Origin: Megasphaera sp. MJR8396C | Lineage (GTDB): Bacteria; Bacillota; Negativicutes; Veillonellales; Megasphaeraceae | DNA length: 64,000 nucleotides | Direction of reading: 5' to 3' | Assembly (NCBI RefSeq): GCF_001546855.1 | Contig: NZ_KQ958179.1 | Coordinates: 36,307-100,306, forward strand | Part shown: positions 52,395 through 63,158 of the stretch, piece by piece | How the letters are laid out: every line of letters starts with the position of its first letter | Numbering within the stretch: position 1 is the first letter of the stretch | Notes under the pieces: generated by a model | What the model was told of the DNA's origin: nothing | What the model saw: only the letters and a program-made list of their open reading frames with translations | Databases searched by the model: none | Position numbers and translations under genes: made by a program

Positions 52395-54296
52395 TCACCT
52401 GAATTTTCTAGTTCGATTCAAATCCTTCCGCCCTTGTCCGGCACGGACAGGAGAACGGCCATGACGGCCATTGCTGAGCGGATGGCCTGACTGACGTGAA
52501 TGGCGCCGCGGTGCAACGAGGCACTTCGGCCCGTAACCGATGAGGTCACGGCGGCCGGTCAGGCATAAGGCCTTATAGACAATATCATAATTGGCCGGGT
52601 TCTTATACTGCATAAGGGCCCGCTGCATCTGTTTTTCTTCTGCCTTGCGGGCAACATATACCTTTTGCCCGGTCAAGGGATTAATTCCCGTATAATACAT
52701 GGCCGTCGACAAGCTTCCCGGCGTCGGGATAAAATCCTGTACCTGTTCGGGCTGCATATGCATATCCCGCAAAAATTCGGCCAGGGACACGGCATCTTTT
52801 AAGGTACAGCCTGGATGACTGGACATGAAATACGGAACCAGATACTGTTTCTTTCCCAGTTCCCGATTGGCTTCATCGAACCAGTCCTTAAAGGTCAGAA
52901 AGGCGTTGACATCGGCCTTTCCCATGAGGTCGGTCACGTGTTTGACGACGTGTTCCGGCGCCACCTTCAACTGGCCGCTGACGTGATACTGGCAGAGTTC
53001 TTTGACGAATTCTTTATTGCCGTCGGCCAGCACGTAGTCATAGCGAAGGCCGGAGCGGACGAAGACTTTCTTTACCCCTTTTACATGGCGGATTTTCCGC
53101 AAAAGCTCCAAGTAGTCATCATGAGACGTATTGAGGTTGCGGCAGGTTTCGCTGCCGATGCAGTGGCGATTGCGGCACACCCCATCGGTCAGCTGCTTTT
53201 GGCAGGCCACATGGCGGAAGTTAGCCGTCGGACCGCCGACGTCATGGATATAACCTTTAAAGCCCGGAAGTTTCGTCATCCGTTCCGTTTCGCGAACGAG
53301 GGACTCCTGGCTGCGGTGCTGAATGATGCGCCCCTGATGGCTGGCAATGGCACAGAAATGACAGTGGCCGAAACAGCCGCGCTGGCTGGTCAGGCTGAAC
53401 TGTACTTCCTGCAGGGCCGGAACCCCGCCGGCAGCATCGTAATCGGGATGCCAGCGGCGCTGGAAGGGCAGTTCGTAAATGGCATCCATCTCTTCCGTCG
53501 ACAGGGGCAGGGCCGGCGGCGTCTGGACGACGAAGCGGTTTTCCGACGGCTGGATGATGGTCTTGCCGTAAAAAGGATCCTGCTCTTCATACTGCATCTT
53601 AAAGGCCTTGGCAAAGGCCGCCTTATCATCCCGGACCGCTTCATAAGATGGGCAGACGACGGTCTTGTCCGAAACGGGCGGTTTCCCGGTCACATAGCAG
53701 ATGCCGCGGATATCGTACATCTCGGCAACCGATTTGCCTTCAGCCAGGGCATCGGCAATTTCGACAATGGAGTGTTCCCCCATGCCATAACTGAGGATGT
53801 CGGCCTTGCTGTCGAGGAGGATCGAATGGCGTACTTTATTGGACCAGTAGTCATAATGAGCAAAACGGCGCAGGCTGGCCTCGATGCCGCCGATGATGAT
53901 CGGCACATCTTTATAAGCCTCGCGCATACGGTTGGCATAGACAATCGTCGCCCGTTCCGGCCGGTGCCCCGTTTCACCGCCCGGTGAATAACTGTCGCGG
54001 CTGCGGAATTTTCGAGCCGCCGTCTTTTCATTGAGCATAGAATCGAGGTTCCCTGCCGTAATCAAAGCGGCCAGCCGCGGCCGGCCCAACGCTTTAAAGG
54101 CATCGGCACTGTGCCAATCCGGCTGGGAAATAAGGCCGACACGATAGCCCCGGCTTTCGAGGACGCGGCCGATGAGGGCTGCGGCAAAACCGGGGTGATC
54201 GACATAGGCGTCGCCATTGATGTAGACAAAATCAAGTTGATCCCAGCCGCGTCGTTTCATATCTTCTCGACTGGTTACTAAGAAATTCTCGCGCAT
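52395..54296 (-). CDS. YgiQ-family radical SAM protein (UPF0313)
   Basis: A 633-residue radical-SAM protein. The N-terminal domain has the family sequence FLVTSREDMKRRGWDQLDFV and YINGDAYVDHPGFAAALIG; a B12-binding-like Rossmann fold follows. The cluster motif is CFGHCHFCAIASHQG, then KGYIHDVGGPTANFR, and the C-terminal YFMSSHPGCTLKDAV and QVQDFIPTPGSLSTAMYYTG. The last 30 residues are basic and disordered. The chemical reaction of YgiQ proteins is not established. It lies 12 bases downstream of the rodZ-like gene. Confidence 0.92.
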   Translation of the reverse strand: MRENFLVTSREDMKRRGWDQLDFVYINGDAYVDHPGFAAALIGRVLESRGYRVGLISQPDWHSADAFKALGRPRLAALITAGNLDSMLNEKTAARKFRSRDSYSPGGETGHRPERATIVYANRMREAYKDVPIIIGGIEASLRRFAHYDYWSNKVRHSILLDSKADILSYGMGEHSIVEIADALAEGKSVAEMYDIRGICYVTGKPPVSDKTVVCPSYEAVRDDKAAFAKAFKMQYEEQDPFYGKTIIQPSENRFVVQTPPALPLSTEEMDAIYELPFQRRWHPDYDAAGGVPALQEVQFSLTSQRGCFGHCHFCAIASHQGRIIQHRSQESLVRETERMTKLPGFKGYIHDVGGPTANFRHVACQKQLTDGVCRNRHCIGSETCRNLNTSHDDYLELLRKIRHVKGVKKVFVRSGLRYDYVLADGNKEFVKELCQYHVSGQLKVAPEHVVKHVTDLMGKADVNAFLTFKDWFDEANRELGKKQYLVPYFMSSHPGCTLKDAVSLAEFLRDMHMQPEQVQDFIPTPGSLSTAMYYTGINPLTGQKVYVARKAEEKQMQRALMQYKNPANYDIVYKALCLTGRRDLIGYGPKCLVAPRRHSRQSGHPLSNGRHGRSPVRAGQGRKDLNRTRKFR

Positions 54297-54308
54297 ATGG
54301 CTCCTTAT

Positions 54309-54710
54309 TTACATTAAAATCCAAATGATGAGCAACAGGAAGATGATGATGCCGGCCACAATCGTAATTTCCGGCCAATTTCCCTGCCGCGTCTTTTTCT
54401 TCTTACTGTCTTTCCTATTTTTTTGATGTTTAGCAGGAACGATGGTCCGCACTTCCGGTCTCGGCGTCCGTTCTTCCACAGAGGCCTTATATTCCTGGAC
54501 CAGGGCGATGCCGTCCAATTCCAAAAAGTTGCCGTAGTTGCGAATAAAGCCTTTGACGAATACGGCACCGGGAATGGCATCATATTCATTGGCTTCCAAA
54601 GCTTCCAGGTATTCCCGCTTTATATTGAGGGCCTCCGATACGTCTTGTAAAGTCAGGCCCTGTTGTTCTCTCGCTAATCGTAATACGTCACCGATCGAAG
54701 ATTCCTTCAC
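54309..54710 (-). CDS. RodZ-like HTH membrane protein (short form)
   Basis: A 133-residue protein with an N-terminal RodZ/YmfM HTH domain (LRLAREQQGLTLQDVSEALN, IKREYLEALEANEYDAIPGA, VFVKGFIRNYGNFLEL), a short basic linker and one C-terminal helix (ITIVAGIIIFLLLIIWILM). The periplasmic beta domain of full RodZ is missing, since the protein stops right after the helix. RodZ couples MreB to the membrane. The start is GTG at 54710 after AGGGAG. It is the first gene of the rodZ-ygiQ-rimO-cinA-recA-recX operon. Confidence 0.85.
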   Translation of the reverse strand: MKESSIGDVLRLAREQQGLTLQDVSEALNIKREYLEALEANEYDAIPGAVFVKGFIRNYGNFLELDGIALVQEYKASVEERTPRPEVRTIVPAKHQKNRKDSKKKKTRQGNWPEITIVAGIIIFLLLIIWILM

Positions 54711-54781
54711 TGTCTTTCTCTCCCTATCTACTATAATCGTATCCTTTATTATATAACAGATACGACAAAGGGTACAGGGGG

Positions 54782-57295
54782 TCAGCCCAAATACTTCTGT
54801 TGGACTTCATCGGCCGTCATCAAAATATCCCGCGGCTTACTGCCGTTATTGGGTCCGACGATGTGCATGGCTTCCATCATGTCGATCATGCGGGCAGCCC
54901 GCGTATAGCCGATGCGGAAACGGCGCTGGAGCATGGAGGTCGAAGCCTGGCCGGTCTCGAGGACCATGTCGATGGCCTGACGCATGAGGTCGTCTTCAAA
55001 AAAGTCGACGCTGTCTTCGGCATTTTCAGACTGGGCCTTTTGGACCGACTCATCGTAATGGGGCCCGTCCTGGCCCTTGATGAATTCGACCATCTCGTCG
55101 ATTTCCGAATCGGAAATAAAGGCACCTTGGACGCGGAGCGGTTTGGACGCCCCGAGGGGATAAAAGAGCATATCCCCTTTGCCGATCAGTTTATCGGCGC
55201 CAGACATGTCTAAGATGGTACGCGAGTCGACCTGACTCGATACGGCGAAGGCGATACGGCTGGGCACGTTGGCCTTGATGAGGCCGGTCAGGACATCGAC
55301 CGACGGCCGCTGCGTAGCCAGGACTAAATGCATGCCGCAGGCACGGGCTTTCTGGCCCAGACGGATGATCGACTTTTCAACGTCGTCAGAGGCCATCATC
55401 ATGAGGTCCGCCAATTCGTCGATGATGATGACGATAAAGGGCATGGTTTCATCCGGATGAAGTTCATTATAGCGGGAAATATCCCTCGTATGGGTGAGGG
55501 CAAAGCGCTTATAGCGGTCATCCATTTCGCGAACGGCCCAGCGCAGGACGCTGGCAGCCTTCTTGGGATCGGTGACGACCGGCGTCAGTAAATGTGGAAT
55601 TCCATTATAGTTTGACAATTCAACGACTTTGGGGTCGATGAGGATCAATTTTACATCTTCCGGGCGCTGCTTAAAGAGGATGCTGGCAATGAAGGTATTG
55701 ATGCAGACACTCTTGCCGGAGCCCGTCGAACCTGCCACCAAAAGGTGGGGCATCTTGGTCAGATCGGCTACGATGGGGTTGCCGGCAATGTCTTTCCCTA
55801 AGCAGACGGGAACGCCTCTGGCGGCCTTTTGGAAGGTGTCACTTTCAATGACGTCGCGCAGGTTGACGCCAGTCAGTTTTTTATTCGGCACTTCAATGCC
55901 GACGGCGGCTTTCCCCGGGATAGGCGCTTCGATACGGATATCCGTCGCCGCCAATTTAAGGGCAATGTCGTCGGCCAAATGGACGATCTTACTGACCTTG
56001 ACGCCGGCCGCCGGTTCCAATTCATAGCGCGTAATCGACGGCCCCTGGCTGGCATTCAAAATCTTAGCGTCGATATTGAAGCTCTGCAGTGTTTCTTTTA
56101 AAATTGCGGCATTTTCCCGCACTTCGTCACTGAGTCCGACCGTATGCTGGGGACCGGGTTTCAAGATGGAAACAGACGGCAGGCGGTACATCTTCATTCC
56201 CTCCGCCTTAGGAACGGCACTACTGCCTTCCTCGCTGATTTCGACGGCTACGCTGCTCTGTTCGACTTCAATCGGTTTGATATCGTCCATATCGTGACGA
56301 AGGACATCTCGTTCTTCAGCTAAAGACGGAGTATTTACCGGCTGAACGTCGTGCGCCGTCGGTTCCGTATCGGAAACGACGTTTTCATGAATCTGGCTGT
56401 AATCGGGAACGTCTTCCATCTCTTCGGCGCCCTGTTCAAGGATGTCATCCCAATAATCATCGGCCCCTTCTGCAGGCATTTTTTCTTCAATAGGCCGGGC
56501 GTCAAAGGTGACTTCTTCGACACCGTTTCCCAGATCACGGGCATCGGAAATCTGGATCCCCTCCGGCTGTGCTTCCGGAACGGCAGTCGCTGCCTTCTCC
56601 GGTTCGTCCTGAGGCGCCTGATCCAGAGCCTGAAAATCGAAAATCTTCCGTTTTTCATGCCATTGACGCAGGGAATGGGAGGCATCCTGCAGGCCTTCGA
56701 CGGCTTTTCCGGAAACACGGGCCGCTTCCTGGCCGGCCTTGTCGGCCACGACGGCGACAGGCTGAGAAATTGACCAGTTCTTCCAAATCAAAAAGGTAAC
56801 GATAGCGGCGCCCACGATGGCCAAAAAGGCCCCAAAAAAGCCGAGAAACTGCTGCAGCACCGAGGATACGATAGCCCCGATGATACCTCCTCCGACGGAT
56901 AAGCTGGACGGCAGGAATGCCGTCCCTTCCGGAATGACCAGTAAATGAATGAGACCTAAGAGCAGCACATAAATCCAAGTACCGACAAGCCAGGACCGCG
57001 ATACGGGGCAGGCTTTGCGGACGACGATATACTTCAGGCCCAGGACGACCAAAGACAGACTGACGACGATCCGCCCCAGTCCAAAAATGTAGGATAAGAC
57101 ATTATCGATACTGTGCCCGATTCGGCCCGTATCGACGCCGATAAAACCGACGGTTGCAAAGACACCGAATAAGATGCAGCAAATCCCAATAATCTCGTAT
57201 TTTAAAAGGGGCGATTTCTCAGCCCGCTTGGCCGTCCGTGCCCGCCGTGTCGTCCGCTTGCGGCGGGTAGTTTTAGGGGTCCTTCCGTTTGCCAA
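54782..57295 (-). CDS. ftsK: DNA translocase FtsK/SpoIIIE
   Basis: An 837-residue DNA pump for chromosome segregation at the septum. An arginine/lysine-rich N-terminus precedes four or five membrane helices (about 30-170). An acidic linker follows, then the motor: Walker [43 protein letters not shown] (Walker B), [20 protein letters not shown], and the C-terminal gamma winged-helix domain ([20 protein letters not shown]). The start is a TTG at 57295 with AGGTG upstream. It is 24 bases downstream of rarA. Confidence 0.95.
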   Translation of the reverse strand: MANGRTPKTTRRKRTTRRARTAKRAEKSPLLKYEIIGICCILFGVFATVGFIGVDTGRIGHSIDNVLSYIFGLGRIVVSLSLVVLGLKYIVVRKACPVSRSWLVGTWIYVLLLGLIHLLVIPEGTAFLPSSLSVGGGIIGAIVSSVLQQFLGFFGAFLAIVGAAIVTFLIWKNWSISQPVAVVADKAGQEAARVSGKAVEGLQDASHSLRQWHEKRKIFDFQALDQAPQDEPEKAATAVPEAQPEGIQISDARDLGNGVEEVTFDARPIEEKMPAEGADDYWDDILEQGAEEMEDVPDYSQIHENVVSDTEPTAHDVQPVNTPSLAEERDVLRHDMDDIKPIEVEQSSVAVEISEEGSSAVPKAEGMKMYRLPSVSILKPGPQHTVGLSDEVRENAAILKETLQSFNIDAKILNASQGPSITRYELEPAAGVKVSKIVHLADDIALKLAATDIRIEAPIPGKAAVGIEVPNKKLTGVNLRDVIESDTFQKAARGVPVCLGKDIAGNPIVADLTKMPHLLVAGSTGSGKSVCINTFIASILFKQRPEDVKLILIDPKVVELSNYNGIPHLLTPVVTDPKKAASVLRWAVREMDDRYKRFALTHTRDISRYNELHPDETMPFIVIIIDELADLMMMASDDVEKSIIRLGQKARACGMHLVLATQRPSVDVLTGLIKANVPSRIAFAVSSQVDSRTILDMSGADKLIGKGDMLFYPLGASKPLRVQGAFISDSEIDEMVEFIKGQDGPHYDESVQKAQSENAEDSVDFFEDDLMRQAIDMVLETGQASTSMLQRRFRIGYTRAARMIDMMEAMHIVGPNNGSKPRDILMTADEVQQKYLG

Positions 57296-57319
57296 AATAG
57301 TTCACCTTCCACTAATAGA

Positions 57320-58639
57320 TTACTTGTCACTGCGGCGCTTATGCCAGGCAGCGGCCATATCTTTTTCATGGCCATAAGGTCTTTCATGATAATACGACGC
57401 CCCCTTCAGGGCTTCAGGCAGGTACTGCTGAGCGACCCAGGCGCCGTCAAAATCGTGGGGATACTGATAGTTTATGCCGTGGCCCAGCTTGGCCGCTCCG
57501 CTGTAATGACTATCCCGCAAATAATCGGGAATATCCCCGCAGTCTTTGCGGCGCACATCACTGAGGGCGGCGTCGACGGCCAAATAGGCACTGTTGCTCT
57601 TGGGCGCACAGGCGACATAGATGACGGCTTCCGATAAGATGATCCGTCCTTCGGGCCAGCCGACGAATTGAACGGCCTGGGCCGCTGCATTGGCAATGAC
57701 CAGCGCTTGGGGATCGGCAAGGCCGACGTCTTCAGCAGCGCAGATGACCAGACGGCGGGCAATAAAGGACGGCTGCTCACCGGCTTCGATCATGCGGGCT
57801 AGGTAATGCAGGGCCGCATCGGGGTCAGAGCCGCGCATGCTCTTGATAAAGGCCGATACCGTATCGTAATGGGCATCGCCCTTCTTATCATAGGTATAGA
57901 CTTTATGACCGGCTACTTTTTCGATAGCTTCCTGGGTCAACGTTCCGCCGACGGGAATGACCATGGCAACCTGTTCCAACAGATTGAGGCCTACGCGGGC
58001 ATCGCGGTCAGCCAGGCGGGCAATGGTTCCGAGCATCTCGTCACTGCCTTCAATGCCAAGGTTCCCCAGCCCTTTCACCGTATCGGTCAGGGCTCGGCGC
58101 AGCACGGATACGACGGCCTTTTCGGACAAGGGCTGGAGGGAAATGACCCGCAGCCGGGATAATAAGGGGCGATTGACTTCAAAATAAGGGTTTTCCGTCG
58201 TCGCTCCGACCAAAATGACTGTCCCGTCTTCGACATAAGGCAGGAGTACATCCTGCTGACTCTTATTGAAGCGGTGGATTTCATCGATAAAGAGAATCGT
58301 CCGCTTCTGATATAAATGAACCGCTTCCTTGGCAGCTGCAATCACTTTGCGCAGCTCTGCCGTCCCGGCGGTTACGGCATTCAAGGTCACAAAGCGGCTG
58401 TCCGTTTCCGTAGCGATGACATGGGCCAGGGTCGTCTTGCCGACACCGGACGGGCCATAGAATAAGAGCGACGGAATCGTATCCCGTTCGATCATCATCC
58501 GCAGGAAGCTCCCCGGACCTATCAATTCGTCCTGCCCATAGACGTCATCCAGTGATTCCGGCCGCATCCGGACGGCCAGCGGCGCATACTCCCTGCCGCT
58601 CCGTTCATCGGCCATGGAAAATAAATCGTCTCCGCTCAT
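57320..58639 (-). CDS. rarA: Replication-associated recombination protein RarA (MgsA)
   Basis: A 439-residue clamp-loader-like AAA+ ATPase active at stalled replication forks. Motifs are the N-terminal LAVRMRPESLDDVYGQDELI, Walker A FYGPSGVGKTTLAH, Walker B ILFIDEIHRFNKSQQDVLLP, sensor 1 VGATTENPYFEVN, and the C-terminal tetramerisation part with SAFIKSMRGSDPDAALHYLA and YPHDFDGAWVAQQYLP. A 6S RNA gene lies directly upstream on the same strand, an arrangement that recurs in Firmicutes. Confidence 0.96.
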   Translation of the reverse strand: MSGDDLFSMADERSGREYAPLAVRMRPESLDDVYGQDELIGPGSFLRMMIERDTIPSLLFYGPSGVGKTTLAHVIATETDSRFVTLNAVTAGTAELRKVIAAAKEAVHLYQKRTILFIDEIHRFNKSQQDVLLPYVEDGTVILVGATTENPYFEVNRPLLSRLRVISLQPLSEKAVVSVLRRALTDTVKGLGNLGIEGSDEMLGTIARLADRDARVGLNLLEQVAMVIPVGGTLTQEAIEKVAGHKVYTYDKKGDAHYDTVSAFIKSMRGSDPDAALHYLARMIEAGEQPSFIARRLVICAAEDVGLADPQALVIANAAAQAVQFVGWPEGRIILSEAVIYVACAPKSNSAYLAVDAALSDVRRKDCGDIPDYLRDSHYSGAAKLGHGINYQYPHDFDGAWVAQQYLPEALKGASYYHERPYGHEKDMAAAWHKRRSDK

Positions 58640-58660
58640 TTGTTTGCTCTCCAGACTAAA

Positions 58661-58691
58661 TAGAACGCCGCCAAGAGGTTCTTAGCGGCGG
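58661..58691 (-). terminator. Hairpin between 6S RNA and rarA
   Basis: Minus-strand stem CGCCGC / GCGGCG followed by a T-rich stretch, about 20 bases downstream of the 6S RNA 3' end; likely its terminator. Confidence 0.55.
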
Positions 58692-58712
58692 AAACATACA
58701 TACATTCTTAAA

Positions 58713-58901
58713 CAAGAAAAGAGCCCCACCATGCCGTTTATAAACCGAGTTTTGAGCCTGCCTAAGCAGGTGGGTGTCCTCCTATATGGGTCGACAGTCC
58801 AGTGAAGGCATTGCCTCACAATATAGAGACCGAACTCCCAATGTAAAAAGTGTTGGTTCAAAACATCGAGACCATTTACGTACACAGTAGGGTTTCTTCT
58901 T
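58713..58901 (-). ncRNA. ssrS: 6S RNA
   Basis: About 189 nt. The 5' segment CAAGAAGAAACCC and the 3' segment GGGGCTCTTTTCTTG pair as a long closing stem. The 3' half contains ACCCACCTGCTTAGGCAGG followed by CTCAAAA, typical of the conserved 3' side of 6S RNA. The middle is a long irregular hairpin with an open central bubble. The promoter is excellent, and the position next to rarA is a known synteny. 6S RNA binds the sigma-70-type RNA polymerase holoenzyme and damps transcription in stationary phase. A 95-codon frame over this stretch is fortuitous. Ends are good to a few bases. Confidence 0.85.
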
Positions 58902-58907
58902 GTACAT

Positions 58908-58936
58908 AGTATAATAAAATACTCAAGAAAAATCAA
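58908..58936 (-). promoter_or_regulatory. 6S RNA promoter
   Basis: Minus-strand -35 TTGATT (58931-58936), 17-base spacer, -10 TATACT (58908-58913). Confidence 0.8.
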
Positions 58937-58950
58937 GCCTTGACAATAGG

Positions 58951-58984
58951 AAAAGGGGCTGCCGCCCATGCAGCATCCCCTTTT
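58951..58984 (-). terminator. Terminator of transketolase
   Basis: Stem AAAAGGGG(A)TGCTGC / GCAGCCCCTTTT with a short loop and T run on the minus strand. Confidence 0.85.
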
Positions 58985-59046
58985 CGAGACATCAGCAGGT
59001 CTTCGTAAGACCTGTTGACGACTTTATGCACCGATGAAAATCGGTC

Positions 59047-61038
59047 TTATTTTACAACTTTTTTAACCGTTTCAACAACATGTTCTGTCGTGAAGCCAAA
59101 TTTTTTGAACAGCGTGCCTGCCGGAGCGGATGCACCGAAGGATTTCATAGAAACGGTAGCACCGTCGAGGCCGACGTATTTGCCCCAACCAAAAGCAGAA
59201 GCGGCTTCTACAGCAACGCGAGCCCGAACGGCTTTCGGGAGGACCTGTTCTTTATAAGCTTCATCCTGCTGTTCAAAGAGTTCCAAGCAAGGCATGCTGA
59301 CGACGCGTACGTCGATGCCGCTCTTAGCCAATTCAGCCTTGGCGTTGACAGCCAGTTCAACTTCAGAACCGCTGGCCATGATGATGGCATCGGGAACGGC
59401 TTTCGAAGCGTCGGCAATTACATAAGCACCTTTAAGGGCATCCTTGCTGCTGCCAGCGAGCTGGGGCAGGTTCTGACGAGTGAGAACCAAGGCCGTCGGC
59501 GTCTTCTGGCTGGTAACGGCTAAGTACCAACCGGCAGCCGTTTCCGTAGCATCGGCCGGACGGAAGACGTTGACATTCGGAATGGAGCGCAGCATAGCCA
59601 GCTGTTCAATCGGTTCATGTGTCGGGCCATCTTCGCCAACACCAATGCTGTCGTGGGTCAGGACGTAGGTCGTCGGGAGTCCCATGAGTGCAGCCAAGCG
59701 GATCATCGGTTTCATGTAGTCACTGAAAACGAAGAAGGTACCGGCATAGGGGCGGACGCCGCCGTGAAGGGCCAAGCCGTTGGTCATAGCGCCCATAGCC
59801 AATTCGCGGACGCCGAAGTGAATGTTGCGGCCACTGTAATCGGCTTTTCCGAAGGAACCTGCACCCTTCATTTCCGTCTTGTTCGACGGTGCCAGGTCAG
59901 CACTGCCGCCAAAGAGCTGCGGAATGCGGTCTTTCAAGCGGTTAATCATCGTACCGGACAGGTTGCGCGTTGCCTGCGGTTTATCTTCATAGGCCCAGAA
60001 TTCTTCGTCGTTTAAGAGCGCTTCAGCATCGATATCGGAATGGAAGGCATCCCATTTCGCTTTCATGTCCGGGAAGGCTGCGACATAAGCATCGAACAGT
60101 TTCTGCCAATCTTTTTCAGCAGCCCCTGCTTTCTGGCTCAGTTCTTCATAATGAACATAGACTTCGTCGGGAACGTAGAAGGTTTCTTCCGGTTTTGGCC
60201 AGTTGAGGTTTTTCTTCATAGCGACGATATTGTCTTCACCAAGGGGCGAGCCATGGGCATCGGCCGTCCCCTGTTTAGCCGGGCAGCCATAACCGATCTG
60301 AGTCTTGATGGTGATGAACGACGGATGTTCTTTGTCAGCCTTTGCTTCTTCGATGGCTTTGCCGATGGCAGCCATATCCGTTCCGTCTTCGACGGTGATG
60401 GTCTGGAAGCCGAAGGCCGCCATGCGGGCCTGAACATTTTCCGTAAAGGCCAGATCCGTACTGCCTTCGATGGAAATGCTGTTGCTGTCGTAAAGGATAA
60501 CCAGTTTAGACAGGCCAAGGGTTCCGGCCAAAGACAGGGCTTCTGACGAAATGCCTTCCATCAAGCAGCCGTCACCACAAAGGGCAAAGGTGTAGTGGTC
60601 GACGACCGGATAGTCCGGTTTATTGAAGACAGCCGCTAAGTGAGCTTCTGCCATGGCCATGCCGACAGCCATGCCAAGGCCGGCGCCGAGGGGCCCCGTC
60701 GTAGCTTCAACGCCCGTCGTATGAGCATATTCCGGATGTCCCGGTGTTAAGGAGCCGTCTTGACGGAACTGCTTAATATCATCCAAAGTCAGGCCGTAGC
60801 CATATAAGTGAAGCAGCGAATACAGCAGCATCGAGCCGTGGCCTGCAGAGAGGATAAAGCGGTCCCGGTTCGCCCATTTCGGGTCTTTTGCATTGTGGTT
60901 CATGTGATTTGCCCAAAGTTCGTAGGCAATCGGGGCAGCGCCCAAGGGCAGGCCGGGATGGCCGGAGTTCGCCTTTTGGATCGCATCAGCCGATAAAACA
61001 CGAATGGCATTTACACAAGTCGTATCAATGGTGCTCAT
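59047..61038 (-). CDS. tkt: Transketolase
   Basis: A 663-residue thiamine-diphosphate enzyme that moves two-carbon units between pentose and hexose phosphates. N-terminal motifs are [20 protein letters not shown] and [18 protein letters not shown] (the GDGx27N ThDP/metal motif); pyrimidine-domain motifs are [20 protein letters not shown] and [20 protein letters not shown]. The length matches the family. It links the pentose locus at 18-25 kb to glycolysis. It is transcribed alone from a TTGACA-17-CATAAT promoter. Confidence 0.97.
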   Translation of the reverse strand: MSTIDTTCVNAIRVLSADAIQKANSGHPGLPLGAAPIAYELWANHMNHNAKDPKWANRDRFILSAGHGSMLLYSLLHLYGYGLTLDDIKQFRQDGSLTPGHPEYAHTTGVEATTGPLGAGLGMAVGMAMAEAHLAAVFNKPDYPVVDHYTFALCGDGCLMEGISSEALSLAGTLGLSKLVILYDSNSISIEGSTDLAFTENVQARMAAFGFQTITVEDGTDMAAIGKAIEEAKADKEHPSFITIKTQIGYGCPAKQGTADAHGSPLGEDNIVAMKKNLNWPKPEETFYVPDEVYVHYEELSQKAGAAEKDWQKLFDAYVAAFPDMKAKWDAFHSDIDAEALLNDEEFWAYEDKPQATRNLSGTMINRLKDRIPQLFGGSADLAPSNKTEMKGAGSFGKADYSGRNIHFGVRELAMGAMTNGLALHGGVRPYAGTFFVFSDYMKPMIRLAALMGLPTTYVLTHDSIGVGEDGPTHEPIEQLAMLRSIPNVNVFRPADATETAAGWYLAVTSQKTPTALVLTRQNLPQLAGSSKDALKGAYVIADASKAVPDAIIMASGSEVELAVNAKAELAKSGIDVRVVSMPCLELFEQQDEAYKEQVLPKAVRARVAVEAASAFGWGKYVGLDGATVSMKSFGASAPAGTLFKKFGFTTEHVVETVKKVVK

Positions 61039-61093
61039 TAGTCAAATCGCTCCTTTTTTAGGTTCGTTAAATATAAATAAACATTTACACTTT

Positions 61094-61122
61094 ATTATGT
61101 AAAAAAAGGACTGTTCTGTCAA
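61094..61122 (-). promoter_or_regulatory. Transketolase promoter
   Basis: Minus-strand -35 TTGACA (61117-61122), 17-base spacer, -10 CATAAT (61094-61099). Confidence 0.75.
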
Positions 61123-61237
61123 TGGCAAAATATCTTTTTGAATATAAATTCATCCGCTTCTCCAGCATTCCAGATAGCCAAAAAGAATTATGCTATAATA
61201 AAAAGACCTTTATATTTCGCATAGAAAGGATAGGACC

Positions 61238-61999
61238 ATGACTAAAAAATACTTCTTCTTTGATATTGACGGGACCTTAGGGCTTGGGATTTCAAGCATC
61301 ATTCCGGCAGACAGCCTCTATTGCCTGCGCCGCCTCATGCAGGCCGGCCACTTTGTATCCATCGCGTCAGGCAGGTTGCAGCACGACGCCCAAACCTTTG
61401 CCGACCGCTATGGGATTCCGGCCGTCGTAGCCGACGGCGGCAACAGCCTGTCCTTACAGGGAGACGTCTTCGAAATGACGGGGCTGCCCCTTGAAAACTG
61501 CAAGGCCCTCCTCTACGAATTGGACCGGCGAGGCTTTCCTTGGGCCGTCGTCACCGACAACACGATCAACCGCTACACGCCCTATGAGACCTTTCCCCAC
61601 GCCGATCCGCGCAATTATATGAAAACCGTCGTCAAGCCCGTCGATATCGACGAGTTGACGACGGTCTATAAAATCATGTACGCCCGGCCGGAGAAAAAAG
61701 ACGATGAACCCGGTACCTATGATCTGCCACACCTGGAATATATCGACCATACGTACCTCATCGAACCGACCGATAAGCGCCGCGGCATCCTGCGCATGCT
61801 GGACCGCGTCGGCGGAAAGCCGGAAGATACGGTCGTATTCGGGGACGGTTTCAACGACATCGCCATGTTCGAAAAACCCTTCTTCTCCATCGCCATGGGC
61901 AACGCCCGGGAGGCCCTGAAAGAACGAGCCGACTATATTACCGATGACCACGACAAGGGCGGCATCTTAAAGGCCTGCAAGAAATTCGGCTGGTTATAA
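61238..61999 (+). CDS. Cof-type HAD-superfamily phosphatase
   Basis: A 253-residue HAD hydrolase of the Cof/YidA group. The nucleophile motif is FFDIDGTLG at residues 7-15, motif II is SIASGR, and motif IV is GDGFNDIAMFE, then YITDDHDKGGIL. The C2B cap lies between about 85 and 190. It dephosphorylates a sugar phosphate, flavin or another small phosphoester; the substrate is not predictable. It starts after AAAGGATAGG. Its last six bases overlap the end of the convergent telA-like gene. Confidence 0.9.
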   Translation: MTKKYFFFDIDGTLGLGISSIIPADSLYCLRRLMQAGHFVSIASGRLQHDAQTFADRYGIPAVVADGGNSLSLQGDVFEMTGLPLENCKALLYELDRRGFPWAVVTDNTINRYTPYETFPHADPRNYMKTVVKPVDIDELTTVYKIMYARPEKKDDEPGTYDLPHLEYIDHTYLIEPTDKRRGILRMLDRVGGKPEDTVVFGDGFNDIAMFEKPFFSIAMGNAREALKERADYITDDHDKGGILKACKKFGWL

Positions 62000-63148
62000 G
62001 GGATCGTTCCGGCCGGCACCTTTGAGGAGGGCATCTTTCAGCCGATCTTCGATCTGAAGCAATTCCTGTTCGGCTGCCTGCCGCTTCTGGCGGCCTTCGC
62101 TCTGAATGCGCAGCGTGTCTTCAATAGTAGCAATCAAATCGTCATTGACCTGCTTTACCGTCTCAATGTCGACGATAGCCCGTTCATTTTCGACCGCTGT
62201 ATCGTGAGAATTCTGCTTGAGCATGGCCGCATTGCGCTTCAAGAGATCGTTCGTCGTTTCGGACACGGCCTGCTGCATCTTGAGGGCTTCCTGCTGCCGG
62301 CTAAGGCCGAGAGCCAGGATCATCTGATTCTTCCACAGCGGAATCGTATTGTAAATGGCACTCTGGATGCGGTCGACGAGAATCTTGTCGTTATCCTGGA
62401 TGATCCGGATCTGCGGCGCCGTCTGAATGGCAATGGTCTTGCTGATTTTCAGGTCATGGACCTTCTTTTCAAAGCGGCTGACGGAATTTTTAAAATCCTG
62501 AACGACCTGTGTCGCCATCGGGTTGTCTGAGGCCTTGGCCTGGGCTTCTAATTCAGGGATCGTCGTTTCATTCAATTCCTGGATCTTTTCCTCCCCGGCT
62601 TTGATGTAAAGCTGGAGCTGCTTAAAATATTCCAGATTCTTATCGTACAAGCCGTCGAACATGGCAACGTCCTTCATGAGGACCATCTTTTGCTTGTCGA
62701 GGCCGGCCTGAATATTGTCGATCTGAGCCGACAGCGTCAAATAGGACTGCTGCAAGGCCGGTACTTTTTTAAACAAGGAACCGACGACGGGGAGATTCGT
62801 CAAGAACCCTTTGCCGCCCTCTTGTTCTTCTTCAAAGTCATGAACTTTCTTTACCAAGTCGTTAAGAAGGTCACCGGCTGCCGTCTTGTCCGTGCTCTTT
62901 ATGGTCGATAAGATGCTGTTAGAGAAAGACGCGATATTGTTCTGGGCGGCAATGCCGTACTGAGCAATGGCATTGGCCGTCACCAGGTTGATCGACTCTT
63001 TGATCGTATCGACTTGCTGCCGTTCTTCGGCTGTAAGCGTTTCCACCTGACGATTGAAATTGACCAGTTCCTTCTTTTCATAGCTTTTGGGAGCGCCCTC
63101 ATCGGACTGTCTGTTCTCTAAGAGGTCGTTCAAGTTGATATCCGCCAT
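61994..63148 (-). CDS. TelA/KlaA toxic-anion-resistance family protein
   Basis: A 384-residue soluble protein of the TelA family (PF05816), mostly alpha-helical. Family stretches include TIKSTDKTAAGDLLNDLVKK, LQQSYLTLSAQIDNIQAGLD, LVDRIQSAIYNTIPLWKNQM and LALGLSRQQEALKMQQAVSE. It is named for tellurite resistance but is common in genomes with no such phenotype, and is linked to envelope stress. It starts at the ATG at 63148, after AGGGTG, ten bases downstream of the XpaC-like gene with which it usually pairs. Confidence 0.92.
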   Translation of the reverse strand: MADINLNDLLENRQSDEGAPKSYEKKELVNFNRQVETLTAEERQQVDTIKESINLVTANAIAQYGIAAQNNIASFSNSILSTIKSTDKTAAGDLLNDLVKKVHDFEEEQEGGKGFLTNLPVVGSLFKKVPALQQSYLTLSAQIDNIQAGLDKQKMVLMKDVAMFDGLYDKNLEYFKQLQLYIKAGEEKIQELNETTIPELEAQAKASDNPMATQVVQDFKNSVSRFEKKVHDLKISKTIAIQTAPQIRIIQDNDKILVDRIQSAIYNTIPLWKNQMILALGLSRQQEALKMQQAVSETTNDLLKRNAAMLKQNSHDTAVENERAIVDIETVKQVNDDLIATIEDTLRIQSEGRQKRQAAEQELLQIEDRLKDALLKGAGRNDPL

Positions 63149-63158
63149 AATAAACACC

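Noticed and set aside
58682..58969. 95-codon minus-strand frame
   Set aside because: It runs over the 6S RNA and its promoter and has no ribosome-binding site or protein-like features.
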